This document shows positions 53,852 to 62,560 of a stretch of 64,000 bases of DNA, piece after piece. Position numbers and translations under genes: made by a program. Numbering within the stretch: the stretch's first letter is position 1; each line of letters opens with the position of its first letter. This stretch comes from an uncultured Paracoccaceae bacterium (GTDB taxonomy: Bacteria; Pseudomonadota; Alphaproteobacteria; Rhodobacterales; Rhodobacteraceae). A model generated the notes under the pieces. The model saw only the letters and a program-made list of their open reading frames with translations, was not told the origin of the DNA and did not search any database. The stretch lies in contig CALKXV010000013.1 of assembly GCA_938005545.1 (NCBI GenBank), positions 102,715-166,714 of the forward strand, given 5' to 3'.

Positions 53852-55585
53852 CTATTCGAAGTAGGGCAGGTTCTTGGCTTTCGCGGCCCGGACCCAATTG
53901 GGAACGAATGGCACGATCTTATCCTGCGAGGGCACCATCATTTCGATGAAGCTCGCCCCATTATGGCCAATGGCCGCGCCAAGCACGTCCTTGATCTGCT
54001 CGTCCGCCGTGATCCGCGCGGTCTGAAACCCGAAGGCTTCCGCCAGCTTGATGTAATCCACCGCTCCGAAATCCGTTGCCCAAGGTTCGTCAACATCATC
54101 CAGCAAGATCGCCTCGCCCCGGATCCAGCCGAACGTGTCGTTCCGGGTCAGAATGATTGTCACGTTCTTGCCGCTGCGTTTGATCGTTTCCATATCGCCC
54201 ATGACAAAGCCGAATGAGCCGTCTCCGGTGAACGAAATGACCGGCCCGTCATTGGCGTAAGAGGCCCCAAGCCCGGCAGGCACCGAATAGCCAAGCGCGC
54301 CCATCGAATAGTTGGTGATATAGCGACGGCCTGCCTCCTTGATCGTCAGCAAGGCAGAAGGATAGATCGCACTGACTCCCGGTTCCGACGTCACGATCGC
54401 GTTGGCGGGCAGCATCTCGTCAAGTGCCTGGGTCAGTTTGACGGGGGAAATCGTGCCCTCGGGCATAGCAATGTTGGAATTGAACACTTTGTTCAACGCG
54501 GTCGTTTTGATCGGGTTCAGATCAATCTTGGGACGATCAAGGTTGGGGTGCTCGACCTTAAGCAGGGCAACCATATATTCCAGACTTGCGCGGGCGTCGC
54601 CCACCATCCCGACTTTGACCGGGAAGTTGTTGCCGATATGGGCCTCGGCGATATCTAGATGCAGGAAGGTCTTGGTTTTTGGGTCACCATAAAGTTGCCA
54701 ATGATCGGTCGCCGCGCTGTCGGTGTTGGAGCCAATGAAGAAAATCGTGTCGGCATCGCGGACATAGCTGTTTGAATATTCCATGCCGCCCCTTCCACCA
54801 ATGACACGCAATGCCAGCGGGTGGTTTTCGGGGATCGTGCCTTTGCCCGGCGTCGTCGTACCCAGCGGAATTTGAAGCATCTCGGCCAGCTCCAGCAGCA
54901 CATCGGACGCCTTCGAGATCAGCGCCCCCTGCCCGCAGACAATCGCCGGTTTTTTCGCCGCCAGCAGAACGTCAATGGCCTCACGAATTTTGGAGTGATC
55001 CGCCACCGGGCGATGCGCGGGGTACTGGCTGTACTCCGGCTCGGCGTAAAGATCGTCGATGTCCGCCTCTTCGTGAAAGATGTTGATTGGCACGCGGATA
55101 TGCACTGGTGCCGGGCGACCCGACGTCGCAACGCGAAAGGCGCGCCGCATCAAAAAGGGGATCTCCTTGGCATTGGTTAGAACGAAGGATTCTTTAGAAA
55201 TGCTGTCGTACAAAGCCGTCTGATCAATGCCCGTCAGCCCGTGTTTCTTGTCCTGATTGATCGGAATATCCGAGCTGAAATAGATGATCGGCACAGAACT
55301 GAGGAAAGCCTCGGCCATGCCGGGGGTGCAGTGAGTCACGCCGGGGCTTGGCGCTTCAAGCACGCAAGGTCTGCCGGTGATTTTGGCATAAGCCTCGGCG
55401 GCATAGGATGCGGTGCGCTCATCTCTGGTCAGCACGTACTCGATGTCGGAATGGTTCTGCCACTCCTTATACCAGCCAATTGTTGTTTCTCCGGGAAGGC
55501 CAAAGACGTGCTTAACCCCGTGGAGCTCCAACATCTTCAAGATGATTTGCGCACCATTCAAGTGGCGGGTTTCCGAAGTATTCAC
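53852..55585 (-). CDS. Acetolactate-synthase-like TPP enzyme, substrate unknown
   Basis: A 577-residue ThDP enzyme: GVKHVFGLPGETTIGWYKEW with the catalytic Glu, APSPGVTHCTPGMAEAFLSS in place of the usual GPGxTN loop, and TPP site FTGDGSFGFVMGDMET with TRNDTFGWI. The start is GTG 55585 with AAAGG upstream. It differs clearly from the window's other acetolactate-synthase-type gene and does not carry the sulfoacetaldehyde acetyltransferase signatures I know. A TGTATACA site 40 bp upstream suggests control by the GntR regulator. Possibly a decarboxylase/lyase for a keto acid made by the dadA enzyme (inference). Confidence 0.8.
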   Translation of the reverse strand: MNTSETRHLNGAQIILKMLELHGVKHVFGLPGETTIGWYKEWQNHSDIEYVLTRDERTASYAAEAYAKITGRPCVLEAPSPGVTHCTPGMAEAFLSSVPIIYFSSDIPINQDKKHGLTGIDQTALYDSISKESFVLTNAKEIPFLMRRAFRVATSGRPAPVHIRVPINIFHEEADIDDLYAEPEYSQYPAHRPVADHSKIREAIDVLLAAKKPAIVCGQGALISKASDVLLELAEMLQIPLGTTTPGKGTIPENHPLALRVIGGRGGMEYSNSYVRDADTIFFIGSNTDSAATDHWQLYGDPKTKTFLHLDIAEAHIGNNFPVKVGMVGDARASLEYMVALLKVEHPNLDRPKIDLNPIKTTALNKVFNSNIAMPEGTISPVKLTQALDEMLPANAIVTSEPGVSAIYPSALLTIKEAGRRYITNYSMGALGYSVPAGLGASYANDGPVISFTGDGSFGFVMGDMETIKRSGKNVTIILTRNDTFGWIRGEAILLDDVDEPWATDFGAVDYIKLAEAFGFQTARITADEQIKDVLGAAIGHNGASFIEMMVPSQDKIVPFVPNWVRAAKAKNLPYFE

Positions 55586-55624
55586 TGCAGTTGACCTTTC
55601 GAGGTATCACATCGCTCACCAAAT

Positions 55625-55632
55625 TGTATACA
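55625..55632. promoter_or_regulatory. Second GntR half-palindrome before the TPP enzyme gene
   Basis: TGTATACA followed by GA repeats the core and 3' flank of the operator at 52275-52288, 40 bp upstream of the GTG start of the TPP gene. Confidence 0.5.
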
Positions 55633-55715
55633 GAGCTACATACATAAGAAGCGGCGGTCAACTTTGTTTTTCTTCCCAGGGCGGCAAAGCTATGCAATCT
55701 ACATCCAACGTTGCG

Positions 55716-56189
55716 CTAGAAGGTCTCGTCTTTAACGGATTGCATGGAAACATGAGTTGAGGTGCTTTCAACATGTGGGAGATTTGAAACGATGTGGCCA
55801 AGCACTTCCCGATAGCTTCGCATGTCTTTCGTCCTTAGCTTTATTAGATAGTCAAATGCACCTGCGATCATGTGGCACTGTTCGATTTCTGCAACCTTTT
55901 GAATCGCTCCGTTGAATTCCCTCAGTGCGGCTTCGGTCGTATCTTTCAGCTTGACCTCAACAAAAACAACCTGCTCAGCACCCAGTTTTGCGGGGTCAAG
56001 AATGGCCTTGAAGCCAAGGATGAATCTATCTGCGATCAGACGTTTCATACGAACTTGGCAGGGCGTTTTAGACAACCCAACACGGGCAGAAAGCTCGGTT
56101 ACAGGTATTCGACCTTCGCTTCCAAGAATCTTCAGAATCTCGAAATCATGTTGGTCCAAACGACTACTAGGATCGCTATTACTAGGCAT
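55716..56189 (-). CDS. putR: Lrp/AsnC-family regulator, PutR-like
   Basis: A 157-residue Lrp-type regulator: N-terminal helix-turn-helix RIPVTELSARVGLSKTPCQV and the RAM ligand domain (EQCHMIAGAFDYLIKLRTKD). It is divergent from putA with 118 bp between. In Rhodobacter and Agrobacterium the equivalent PutR activates putA in response to proline, so the same role is inferred here. Confidence 0.9.
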   Translation of the reverse strand: MPSNSDPSSRLDQHDFEILKILGSEGRIPVTELSARVGLSKTPCQVRMKRLIADRFILGFKAILDPAKLGAEQVVFVEVKLKDTTEAALREFNGAIQKVAEIEQCHMIAGAFDYLIKLRTKDMRSYREVLGHIVSNLPHVESTSTHVSMQSVKDETF

Positions 56190-56307
56190 TACATCCCCAA
56201 AACATTTAAAAATAAGTGGTTACACTCGTCATTTCGAAAGATTTAGTCAACATGACTTTTCTCTTCTTGCTAGAATGTAACAAGCCAAACCCAGGGGGAA
56301 GAAAAGC

Positions 56308-59300
56308 ATGACCAATCTGAATGAGATACGTCGAAACCTTCGCCGAAACCACCTGCGAGACGAAACAGAGGTTCTGAAAGAACTGACCAATGCGAACGCA
56401 TTGGACGCGGCCAAACGGGCCGTTGTGAAGAACCGCGCAACAGGTCTGATTCGGTCAATCCGCGATGACAGACGCCCGGGTTTGATGGAGGTGTTTCTGG
56501 CCGAGTATGGTCTTTCCACCAACGAAGGCGTGGCCCTGATGTGTCTAGCCGAAGCGCTGCTTCGGGTGCCGGATGCGGACACAATTGATGCGTTGATCGA
56601 AGACAAGATTGCGCCCTCCGCATGGGGCCAACATCTTGGGCATTCGTCCTCCTCACTGGTCAACGCGTCCACTTGGGCGCTGATGCTGACCGGAAAGGTT
56701 CTCAAAGACGGTACAGGTGTTGCGGCGACATTGAAGGGAGTTGTGAAACGTCTTGGTGAACCGGTAATCCGGGCGGCGGTCAGTCGTGCGATGAAGGAGA
56801 TGGGAGCGCAGTTCGTTCTAGGCCAAACCATTGAAGAGGCCGTGAAGCGCGGAAAAAATCACGAGAAAGAGGGTTATACCTATTCTTACGACATGCTGGG
56901 TGAGGCAGCGCTGACGGCACGGGATGCCAAGGCGTTCTTCGACGCGTATTCCGACGCGATTTCCAAACTAGCCAAAGAATGCCGGTCGCAGGACATTCGC
57001 GAAAACCCGGGCATCTCGATCAAGCTGTCGGCACTGCATCCGCGATATGAAGTCAGCCAGAAAGAACGGGTCATGAAAGAGCTCGTGCCCCTTGCGCTAC
57101 AACTTGCCCAGCAAGCGAAAAAAGCCAACATGGGGTTTAATATTGATGCCGAGGAAGCTGATCGGCTTGACCTGTCCCTGGACGTTATCGAAGCGGTGTT
57201 GCGCGATCCGTCATTGGCTGGCTGGAACGGGTTCGGTGTTGTTGTTCAGGCCTATGGCAAGCGGGCGTCAGATGTCCTTGATTGGCTACATGCGCTGGCC
57301 ACCGAATTAGACCGCACAATCATGGTCCGGCTGGTAAAGGGTGCTTATTGGGACACGGAAATCAAACGCGCTCAGGTCGAAGGGTTAGCCGGATTTGCAG
57401 TTTACACTCGCAAGGCCGCAACCGATATCTCCTACATTTGCTGTGCCCGAAAGTTGCTGGACATGACAGACCGTGTTTACCCGCAGTTTGCCACGCATAA
57501 CGCGCATACTGTGGCCGCGATCCTTGAAATGGCGGAGGACAACCAAGCTTTCGAATTCCAGCGATTGCATGGCATGGGCGAAAGCCTGCACGAACTTGTT
57601 TTGAAAGGCAGCAACACCCGTTGCCGGATCTATGCACCGGTTGGCGCCCACCGGGATCTTCTTGCTTATCTGGTCCGCCGACTCCTGGAGAACGGGGCCA
57701 ACTCGTCCTTCGTGAACCAGATCGTTGATGCCTCTGTTGCACCTGAAATCGTCGCGGCCGATCCTTTCGAAAGCCTGGAAAAAATTGGATCGAATGCTGC
57801 CGTTCGGATGCCGATTGACATCTACGGTGATGAACGGCCGAACTCCAAGGGCTGGGACTTGCACGATATCGACGATCTTTCCGATATCGAAAGCGCCCGC
57901 GAACCGTTCCGGAACCACTACTGGACAATGGTTCCGCTCATTGCGGGTGAACCGCAGAAAAACACCGAGCGTCCTGTCATCAACCCTGCAAACCACCAAG
58001 ATAACGTGGGCGCTGTATCGGAAGCATCGGTTGAAGACGTTGAGACAGCTTTGAGCAATGCGTCAAAATGGGATGCGGACGCAACAACTCGCGCCAACTC
58101 ACTCTTTCGTGCTGCCAATCTCTACGAGGAAAACTTTGGCGAGCTATTTGCGGCGTTGACGCGCGAGGCCGGCAAAACCCCGTTGGACGCCATCGCCGAA
58201 CTGCGCGAGGCCGTCGATTTCCTACGCTACTATGCGGTACGGGGCACCGAGTTGACGAAACCTGCACGCGGCGTGGTGGCTTGTATTTCGCCGTGGAACT
58301 TCCCGCTTGCCATTTTTACCGGCCAGATCTCTGCGGCTTTGGCGGCCGGAAATGGTGTTGTCGCCAAACCAGCTGACCCTACAGCGATTACCGCCACACT
58401 TGCCGTAAACCTGATGCACAAGGCGGGTGTGCCGAGAACGGCTTTGCAGCTTCTTCCCGGCCGGGGTTCAGTCGTCGGCGCGCGCCTGACCGCCGACCCG
58501 CGGATCAAGGGCGTTTGCTTTACCGGCTCCACCAACACCGCGCAGATCATCAACCGCGCAATGGTCGAGCAGATCGCGCCAGATGCGCCGCTAATCGCAG
58601 AAACCGGTGGTCTGAACGCGATGATCGTGGATTCAACCGCGTTGCCTGAACAGGCGGTCAGGGACATCGTGGCCTCAGCTTTCCAGTCCGCAGGTCAACG
58701 CTGTTCGGCCCTGCGTTTGCTCTATGTTCAGGAAGACGTGGCAGACCCGCTCCTCAAGATGCTATATGGTGCCATGGACGAGCTGGTTGTGGGCAACCCC
58801 TGGGATCTTCGCACCGATGTCGGCCCCGTAATCAACGAAAGCGCACATCGTGAAATCGCTGACTACATCGAACAGGCGCACGCTCAAGGGCGTGTCCTGA
58901 AGCAGCTTGAAGCCCCGACGGACGGGACGTTCATCCCACCGACCGTCCTGCGCGTCACAGGAATTGCTGATCTTGAGAAAGAGGTGTTTGGCCCTGTCCT
59001 GCATGTCGCTACCTACAAAGCCTCTGAGTTGGATGCGGTGGTAGCGGCGATCAACGCGACAGGCTTTGGCCTGACCTTTGGAATGCACTCGCGTATTGAC
59101 GACCGGATCGAACAAGTGACCTCGCAGTTGAATGTGGGCAACATTTATATCAACCGAAACCAGATTGGCGCGATCGTGGGCTCACAGCCTTTTGGTGGTG
59201 AAGGGCTCTCAGGAACCGGGCCCAAAGCAGGCGGCCCGTCCTATGTGAAGCGATTTGCCAAGCCAGTTGCGCACAGTATCGGGGGAGCTGCAGGGACAAC

Positions 59301-59781
59301 CGCTGACCGGAACATGGTACAGGCCGCGATCTCGGCAGCACCGCGCCCGTCGCGCGAGGCCCTGAAGCGGCTAGAGCTTCCGGGGCCGACTGGTGAGTCC
59401 AACATCCTCTCAACCTATGGTCGTGGCGTCTTTCTTTGCCTCGGACCGTCACATCAAGCCGCTCGGGTTCAAAGCGAAATCGCCCGTGCGCACGGGTGTT
59501 CTGCAGTTACGGTCGCGCCGGGTGCGAATGGCAGTTTCGCGGTGGACGGAATTCTGGGCCCCGAAACACTTGCTGAACTCACTGGCTTCGATGCGGTAGT
59601 TAGTTGGGGGCGAGAAGAGGAATTGCGGATCATCCGAAAAGCTCTTGCAAACCGTGCAGGAGCGCTGATCCCCTTGATCAATGACGAAGATTTCGGCGAC
59701 AGGTGTTTTCTGGAACGACACATCTGTATCGACACTACTGCTTCAGGTGGAAACGCGTCCCTGCTGGCCGAAGCAAGCTAG
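56308..59781 (+). CDS. putA: Bifunctional proline dehydrogenase / glutamate-semialdehyde dehydrogenase
   Basis: A 1157-residue PutA. Residues ~170-480 are the FAD-dependent proline dehydrogenase barrel (ISIKLSALHPRYE, MVRLVKGAYWDTEIKRAQVE, YPQFATHNAHT, FQRLHGMGE). Residues ~560-1040 are the P5C dehydrogenase (ISPWNFPLAIFTGQISAALA, general base in LIAETGGLNAMIV, catalytic C799 in SAGQRCSALRLLYV). A ~100-residue C-terminal conserved region follows. There is no N-terminal ribbon-helix-helix, so it is not autoregulatory, matching the adjacent Lrp-type regulator. Converts proline to glutamate. GGGGGAAG precedes the ATG. Confidence 0.96.
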   Translation: MTNLNEIRRNLRRNHLRDETEVLKELTNANALDAAKRAVVKNRATGLIRSIRDDRRPGLMEVFLAEYGLSTNEGVALMCLAEALLRVPDADTIDALIEDKIAPSAWGQHLGHSSSSLVNASTWALMLTGKVLKDGTGVAATLKGVVKRLGEPVIRAAVSRAMKEMGAQFVLGQTIEEAVKRGKNHEKEGYTYSYDMLGEAALTARDAKAFFDAYSDAISKLAKECRSQDIRENPGISIKLSALHPRYEVSQKERVMKELVPLALQLAQQAKKANMGFNIDAEEADRLDLSLDVIEAVLRDPSLAGWNGFGVVVQAYGKRASDVLDWLHALATELDRTIMVRLVKGAYWDTEIKRAQVEGLAGFAVYTRKAATDISYICCARKLLDMTDRVYPQFATHNAHTVAAILEMAEDNQAFEFQRLHGMGESLHELVLKGSNTRCRIYAPVGAHRDLLAYLVRRLLENGANSSFVNQIVDASVAPEIVAADPFESLEKIGSNAAVRMPIDIYGDERPNSKGWDLHDIDDLSDIESAREPFRNHYWTMVPLIAGEPQKNTERPVINPANHQDNVGAVSEASVEDVETALSNASKWDADATTRANSLFRAANLYEENFGELFAALTREAGKTPLDAIAELREAVDFLRYYAVRGTELTKPARGVVACISPWNFPLAIFTGQISAALAAGNGVVAKPADPTAITATLAVNLMHKAGVPRTALQLLPGRGSVVGARLTADPRIKGVCFTGSTNTAQIINRAMVEQIAPDAPLIAETGGLNAMIVDSTALPEQAVRDIVASAFQSAGQRCSALRLLYVQEDVADPLLKMLYGAMDELVVGNPWDLRTDVGPVINESAHREIADYIEQAHAQGRVLKQLEAPTDGTFIPPTVLRVTGIADLEKEVFGPVLHVATYKASELDAVVAAINATGFGLTFGMHSRIDDRIEQVTSQLNVGNIYINRNQIGAIVGSQPFGGEGLSGTGPKAGGPSYVKRFAKPVAHSIGGAAGTTADRNMVQAAISAAPRPSREALKRLELPGPTGESNILSTYGRGVFLCLGPSHQAARVQSEIARAHGCSAVTVAPGANGSFAVDGILGPETLAELTGFDAVVSWGREEELRIIRKALANRAGALIPLINDEDFGDRCFLERHICIDTTASGGNASLLAEAS

Positions 59782-60190
59782 AGACATTTCTGTGGTTGAG
59801 CGGAAAAGACAGTGATTCCCATTTTCCACGGTGTGAAACCAATGCATTTGAATGCTGCTGGCCCTTGCGGCCTGCTTGTTCGTGTCGTTCAACAGCAAAC
59901 TCAGAACCGAATGCCTGAACACACATGATTTATGAGGCTTGAAGATACAACTAAAAAGCTGGAGGCTTGGCGTAGAGACGACAACGAAGTATGACCGCAT
60001 ATCGCTATTGGAAACAACGCGCCAACAGCGCTCATGGATTTACCGGACGCATCCAGCCCGTCAGTGTGATAAAATGGCGGAAAATCTAGCCCCAAGCGGG
60101 GACACATCTGGTAGCACAGCACAGACCCAAAAACTCTCGTTATGAATGAGGGGCCCCGAGTGGGAGGTTACATCACTCTCAATTTCGGAG
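59782..60190. other. Intergenic region after putA
   Basis: 409 bp between putA and the AraC-type gene at 60191 (convergent). No gene or clear hairpin terminator seen. Confidence 0.4.
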
Positions 60191-61093
60191 TCATTTTAAA
60201 GATTTTTTGTAATTGCTCGGAGTGACACCCAGAATTCTTTTGAAAACCGAAGTCATATGGCTTTGCGACGAAAATCCCTTGTCGAGAGCAATCTTAGACA
60301 GACATTCATTCGTGTTGGCCAAGCTGTCCTGAACCCGGACAATTCTACGCTGCATGATGTATTTATGCGGAGACAAATCAGTTGTAGCCATAAACATCCG
60401 CGAGAAATGGAACTTACTAATTCCAGCTACATCTGCCAATGCGGCGAGGGAAAGATCCGAGCAAATATTTTCATCTATGAATGCGTTTACCCGGGCCATT
60501 ACCGGCTTGGATAATGAGTTTGCCACATCGCTTTTGCTTCGCATACCCTTGAACATGCAAATTTCTAACAAAAGAAGATTAACCAGGGACTCAGCCTGAA
60601 GCCGTCCGCCGAACTTTCCGTTTGTGTCAACAAAACTCATTAGTAAGTGCGTATAGATATGATGTCGAAGCACATCCTTGATAGGTGTAACTGAATCATT
60701 CAGTTGTGGAGCGTCCTGAACGCTATCAAGGAACGCATTCCGGACCGAGCGATCGAATTTGACATACACAACCTCTTTTGCAGATTTGCCAACTGAGTAA
60801 AGCTCTGTACCAGTGGGCAGCCAATACATATCATTCGGAGCATTTTCATAATTCGCCGCTTTGTCCGAGTTAATTGCTCGCTGTCCGCCGTAACCTGCCT
60901 TGGGCAACACAACGATGTCAGTGTCAGCTTCAAAATGAAGCTCCCATGAGCCACATGGAGGGCTAACCCCAATTGTAATCCCATCGTGTGACCAGCTTCG
61001 ACCCGGCGAGAAAGATTCATTTTGCTTTTTCGCAGCATCGCCATAATGAACGACATGCTGTGATCCAGAATTGTGTGTCATTACGTCTGCCAT
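60191..61093 (-). CDS. AraC-family regulator (copy 2)
   Basis: A 300-residue AraC regulator paralogous to the gene at 62561-63475: both have HFxADTDIVV, GYGGQRAxNSDK, YWLPTGTxxYS and VxFDRSxR in the N-terminal sensor domain. The C-terminal double helix-turn-helix reads LSLAALADVAGISKFHFSRM and ALDKGFSSQSHMTSVFKRIL. ATG 61093 is preferred over an upstream TTG. The DNA here looks more A/T-rich than the left part of the window. Target not known; it may govern the hydrolase gene between the two paralogues. Confidence 0.87.
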   Translation of the reverse strand: MADVMTHNSGSQHVVHYGDAAKKQNESFSPGRSWSHDGITIGVSPPCGSWELHFEADTDIVVLPKAGYGGQRAINSDKAANYENAPNDMYWLPTGTELYSVGKSAKEVVYVKFDRSVRNAFLDSVQDAPQLNDSVTPIKDVLRHHIYTHLLMSFVDTNGKFGGRLQAESLVNLLLLEICMFKGMRSKSDVANSLSKPVMARVNAFIDENICSDLSLAALADVAGISKFHFSRMFMATTDLSPHKYIMQRRIVRVQDSLANTNECLSKIALDKGFSSQSHMTSVFKRILGVTPSNYKKSLK

Positions 61094-61527
61094 GATCAAT
61101 CGCCAAATCCCTTGCGGCCATACTAATCGCCAATCTTTCCCTCAGGTGCCCACCGAAAGGAAAAATGGTAGCCACTTTATCCCCAAGGCAGACCGTCAAG
61201 CGCTGGTCAGCGTTATCTTTTCGGTGGCACCCTGGCACCTGTGAGGACAGCAAAGTACTACAGAAATGCATGATTTGTCAATTTTTTAGGACACTATGTG
61301 TCATGCAAACTGTACACAATGACGTCAACTCACCAAATTCGATTGGGTGTGCACTCTGCCAATCTAGGTGCCTTGGCTTCAACCGCACATCACGATTTGA
61401 AGTAGACGTGATCGTATCAAGCCAAATTTTACCGGAGATTCTGTTAAAAATTCAGGATACTGAAATCAAGGTGCGGATCTCGGTGCCATAAATCAGCTTC
61501 TACATAGCGAATTCGGTAGGAGCAAAA
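61094..61527. other. Divergent intergenic region
   Basis: 434 bp between the AraC gene (minus) and the small ORF/hydrolase pair (plus). It contains GACACTATGTGTC, a 5-bp-arm inverted repeat at 61290-61302, a possible regulator site. No gene recognised. Confidence 0.4.
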
Positions 61528-61752
61528 ATGACCCGTCGTCAGCCCTTCGACATGTGTTCTAGTGAAGAAGTTGCGAGCTGGCTTTCCGCTGCCATCAGGC
61601 TCGAAGGTCGGCCGCACAATAGACACAGCTCTTTGAAATCCACATCCTTTGGTCGTTTCTGTGAGAGGCTGACAGCTCCCCCACTAGCATATCAGATTTT
61701 CAGGCAACAGGGTAACGCAGATGATCATGACATTACGGGGGGGATTAGATGA
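61528..61752 (+). CDS. Small hypothetical protein coupled to the hydrolase
   Basis: A 74-codon ORF with a strong ribosome-binding site (GGTAGGAG 5-6 bases before ATG 61528) that ends by overlapping the hydrolase start (ATGA). The product is polar and basic with two cysteines and no membrane segment or recognised domain. Good SD and stop-start overlap argue for a real gene or a leader peptide that couples translation; no similarity to a known family was noticed. Confidence 0.5.
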   Translation: MTRRQPFDMCSSEEVASWLSAAIRLEGRPHNRHSSLKSTSFGRFCERLTAPPLAYQIFRQQGNADDHDITGGIR

Positions 61753-62486
61753 CCACATCAATGCCAAACCGCGAAGTGTCTTTTCCAGGGCGTATGAATA
61801 CCAGGATCGTTGCTCATCTTACCTATCCATATGAAGATGGAAAGTACTTTGCAATTTTTGCGCATTCTCTCAACTGTGCAGAAGCAAACAAATCGGCTCA
61901 GGAACTCGCTACGGAATTAGGGCGAGCGGGAATATCAACGCTCTGCATCAATCTCGCTGATTCCAATAGTGCCGGTGTTTCACATCAGTCATTTAAGCTC
62001 TCTAATTACATCCAAGATTTGCTTATGGCATATGAATACTTGGACAAGAATTACAAAACTCAAACTCTACTTATCGGCCATTCTATCGTTGGGGTCGCAG
62101 TCTTGACGGCCTCACAGCACATGCCAAATGTTGCCGCCATCGCAACCATTGCCGCACCTGCTGATCCGGCGCATATTTCGCATCTGTTTGGTGTTGCGCA
62201 GGTTGGGTCAAAAGAGCGGGACGAAGTTCGATTGGCTGTAGAACGCGCTCAACGAGTCTCGTTGTCTCATCAATTGTCCTATCTCAATAAGCCTTATCTG
62301 GTCGTGCATTCCTTGGTTGATGAGGTGGTCGATTTTGAGAATGCAACGGATTTGTTCAATGCCGCGCGAGAACCAAAAAGACTTCTACCCGTTGACACAT
62401 TGGACCACATGATGACGCGCCCAAGCGAGGTGCAAAAAATTGGCGCCGAGATTGCATCTTGGGCGTTGCCTTTCCTGAAAAAATAG
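61749..62486 (+). CDS. Alpha/beta hydrolase resembling the N-domain of hydrolase-OsmC fusions
   Basis: A 245-residue hydrolase: nucleophile Ser in LLIGHSIVGVAVL, acid in HSLVDEVVDFENA, base in LDHMMTRPSE. The pattern FPGRMNTRIVAHLTYPYEDG, YFAIFAHSLNCAEANKSAQE, VAAIATIAAPADPAHISHLF is that of the N-terminal half of bifunctional alpha/beta-hydrolase/OsmC proteins. Here the protein stops where the OsmC domain would begin, and a matching OsmC lies at 13329-13853. The usual GHSLGG is GHSIVG. No signal peptide. Confidence 0.82.
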   Translation: MTTSMPNREVSFPGRMNTRIVAHLTYPYEDGKYFAIFAHSLNCAEANKSAQELATELGRAGISTLCINLADSNSAGVSHQSFKLSNYIQDLLMAYEYLDKNYKTQTLLIGHSIVGVAVLTASQHMPNVAAIATIAAPADPAHISHLFGVAQVGSKERDEVRLAVERAQRVSLSHQLSYLNKPYLVVHSLVDEVVDFENATDLFNAAREPKRLLPVDTLDHMMTRPSEVQKIGAEIASWALPFLKK

Positions 62487-62560
62487 ACCCGTGTTTGGTC
62501 TGCTAGGCTTCGGCACGGCCTGAACAGGTACTAAAATTTTTGATGAAAGCGCGGGTCAGC

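Noticed and set aside
61165..61491. A 108-codon plus-strand frame in the AraC/hydrolase intergenic region.
   Set aside because: No ribosome-binding site, no family similarity, and the region is expected to hold two promoters.
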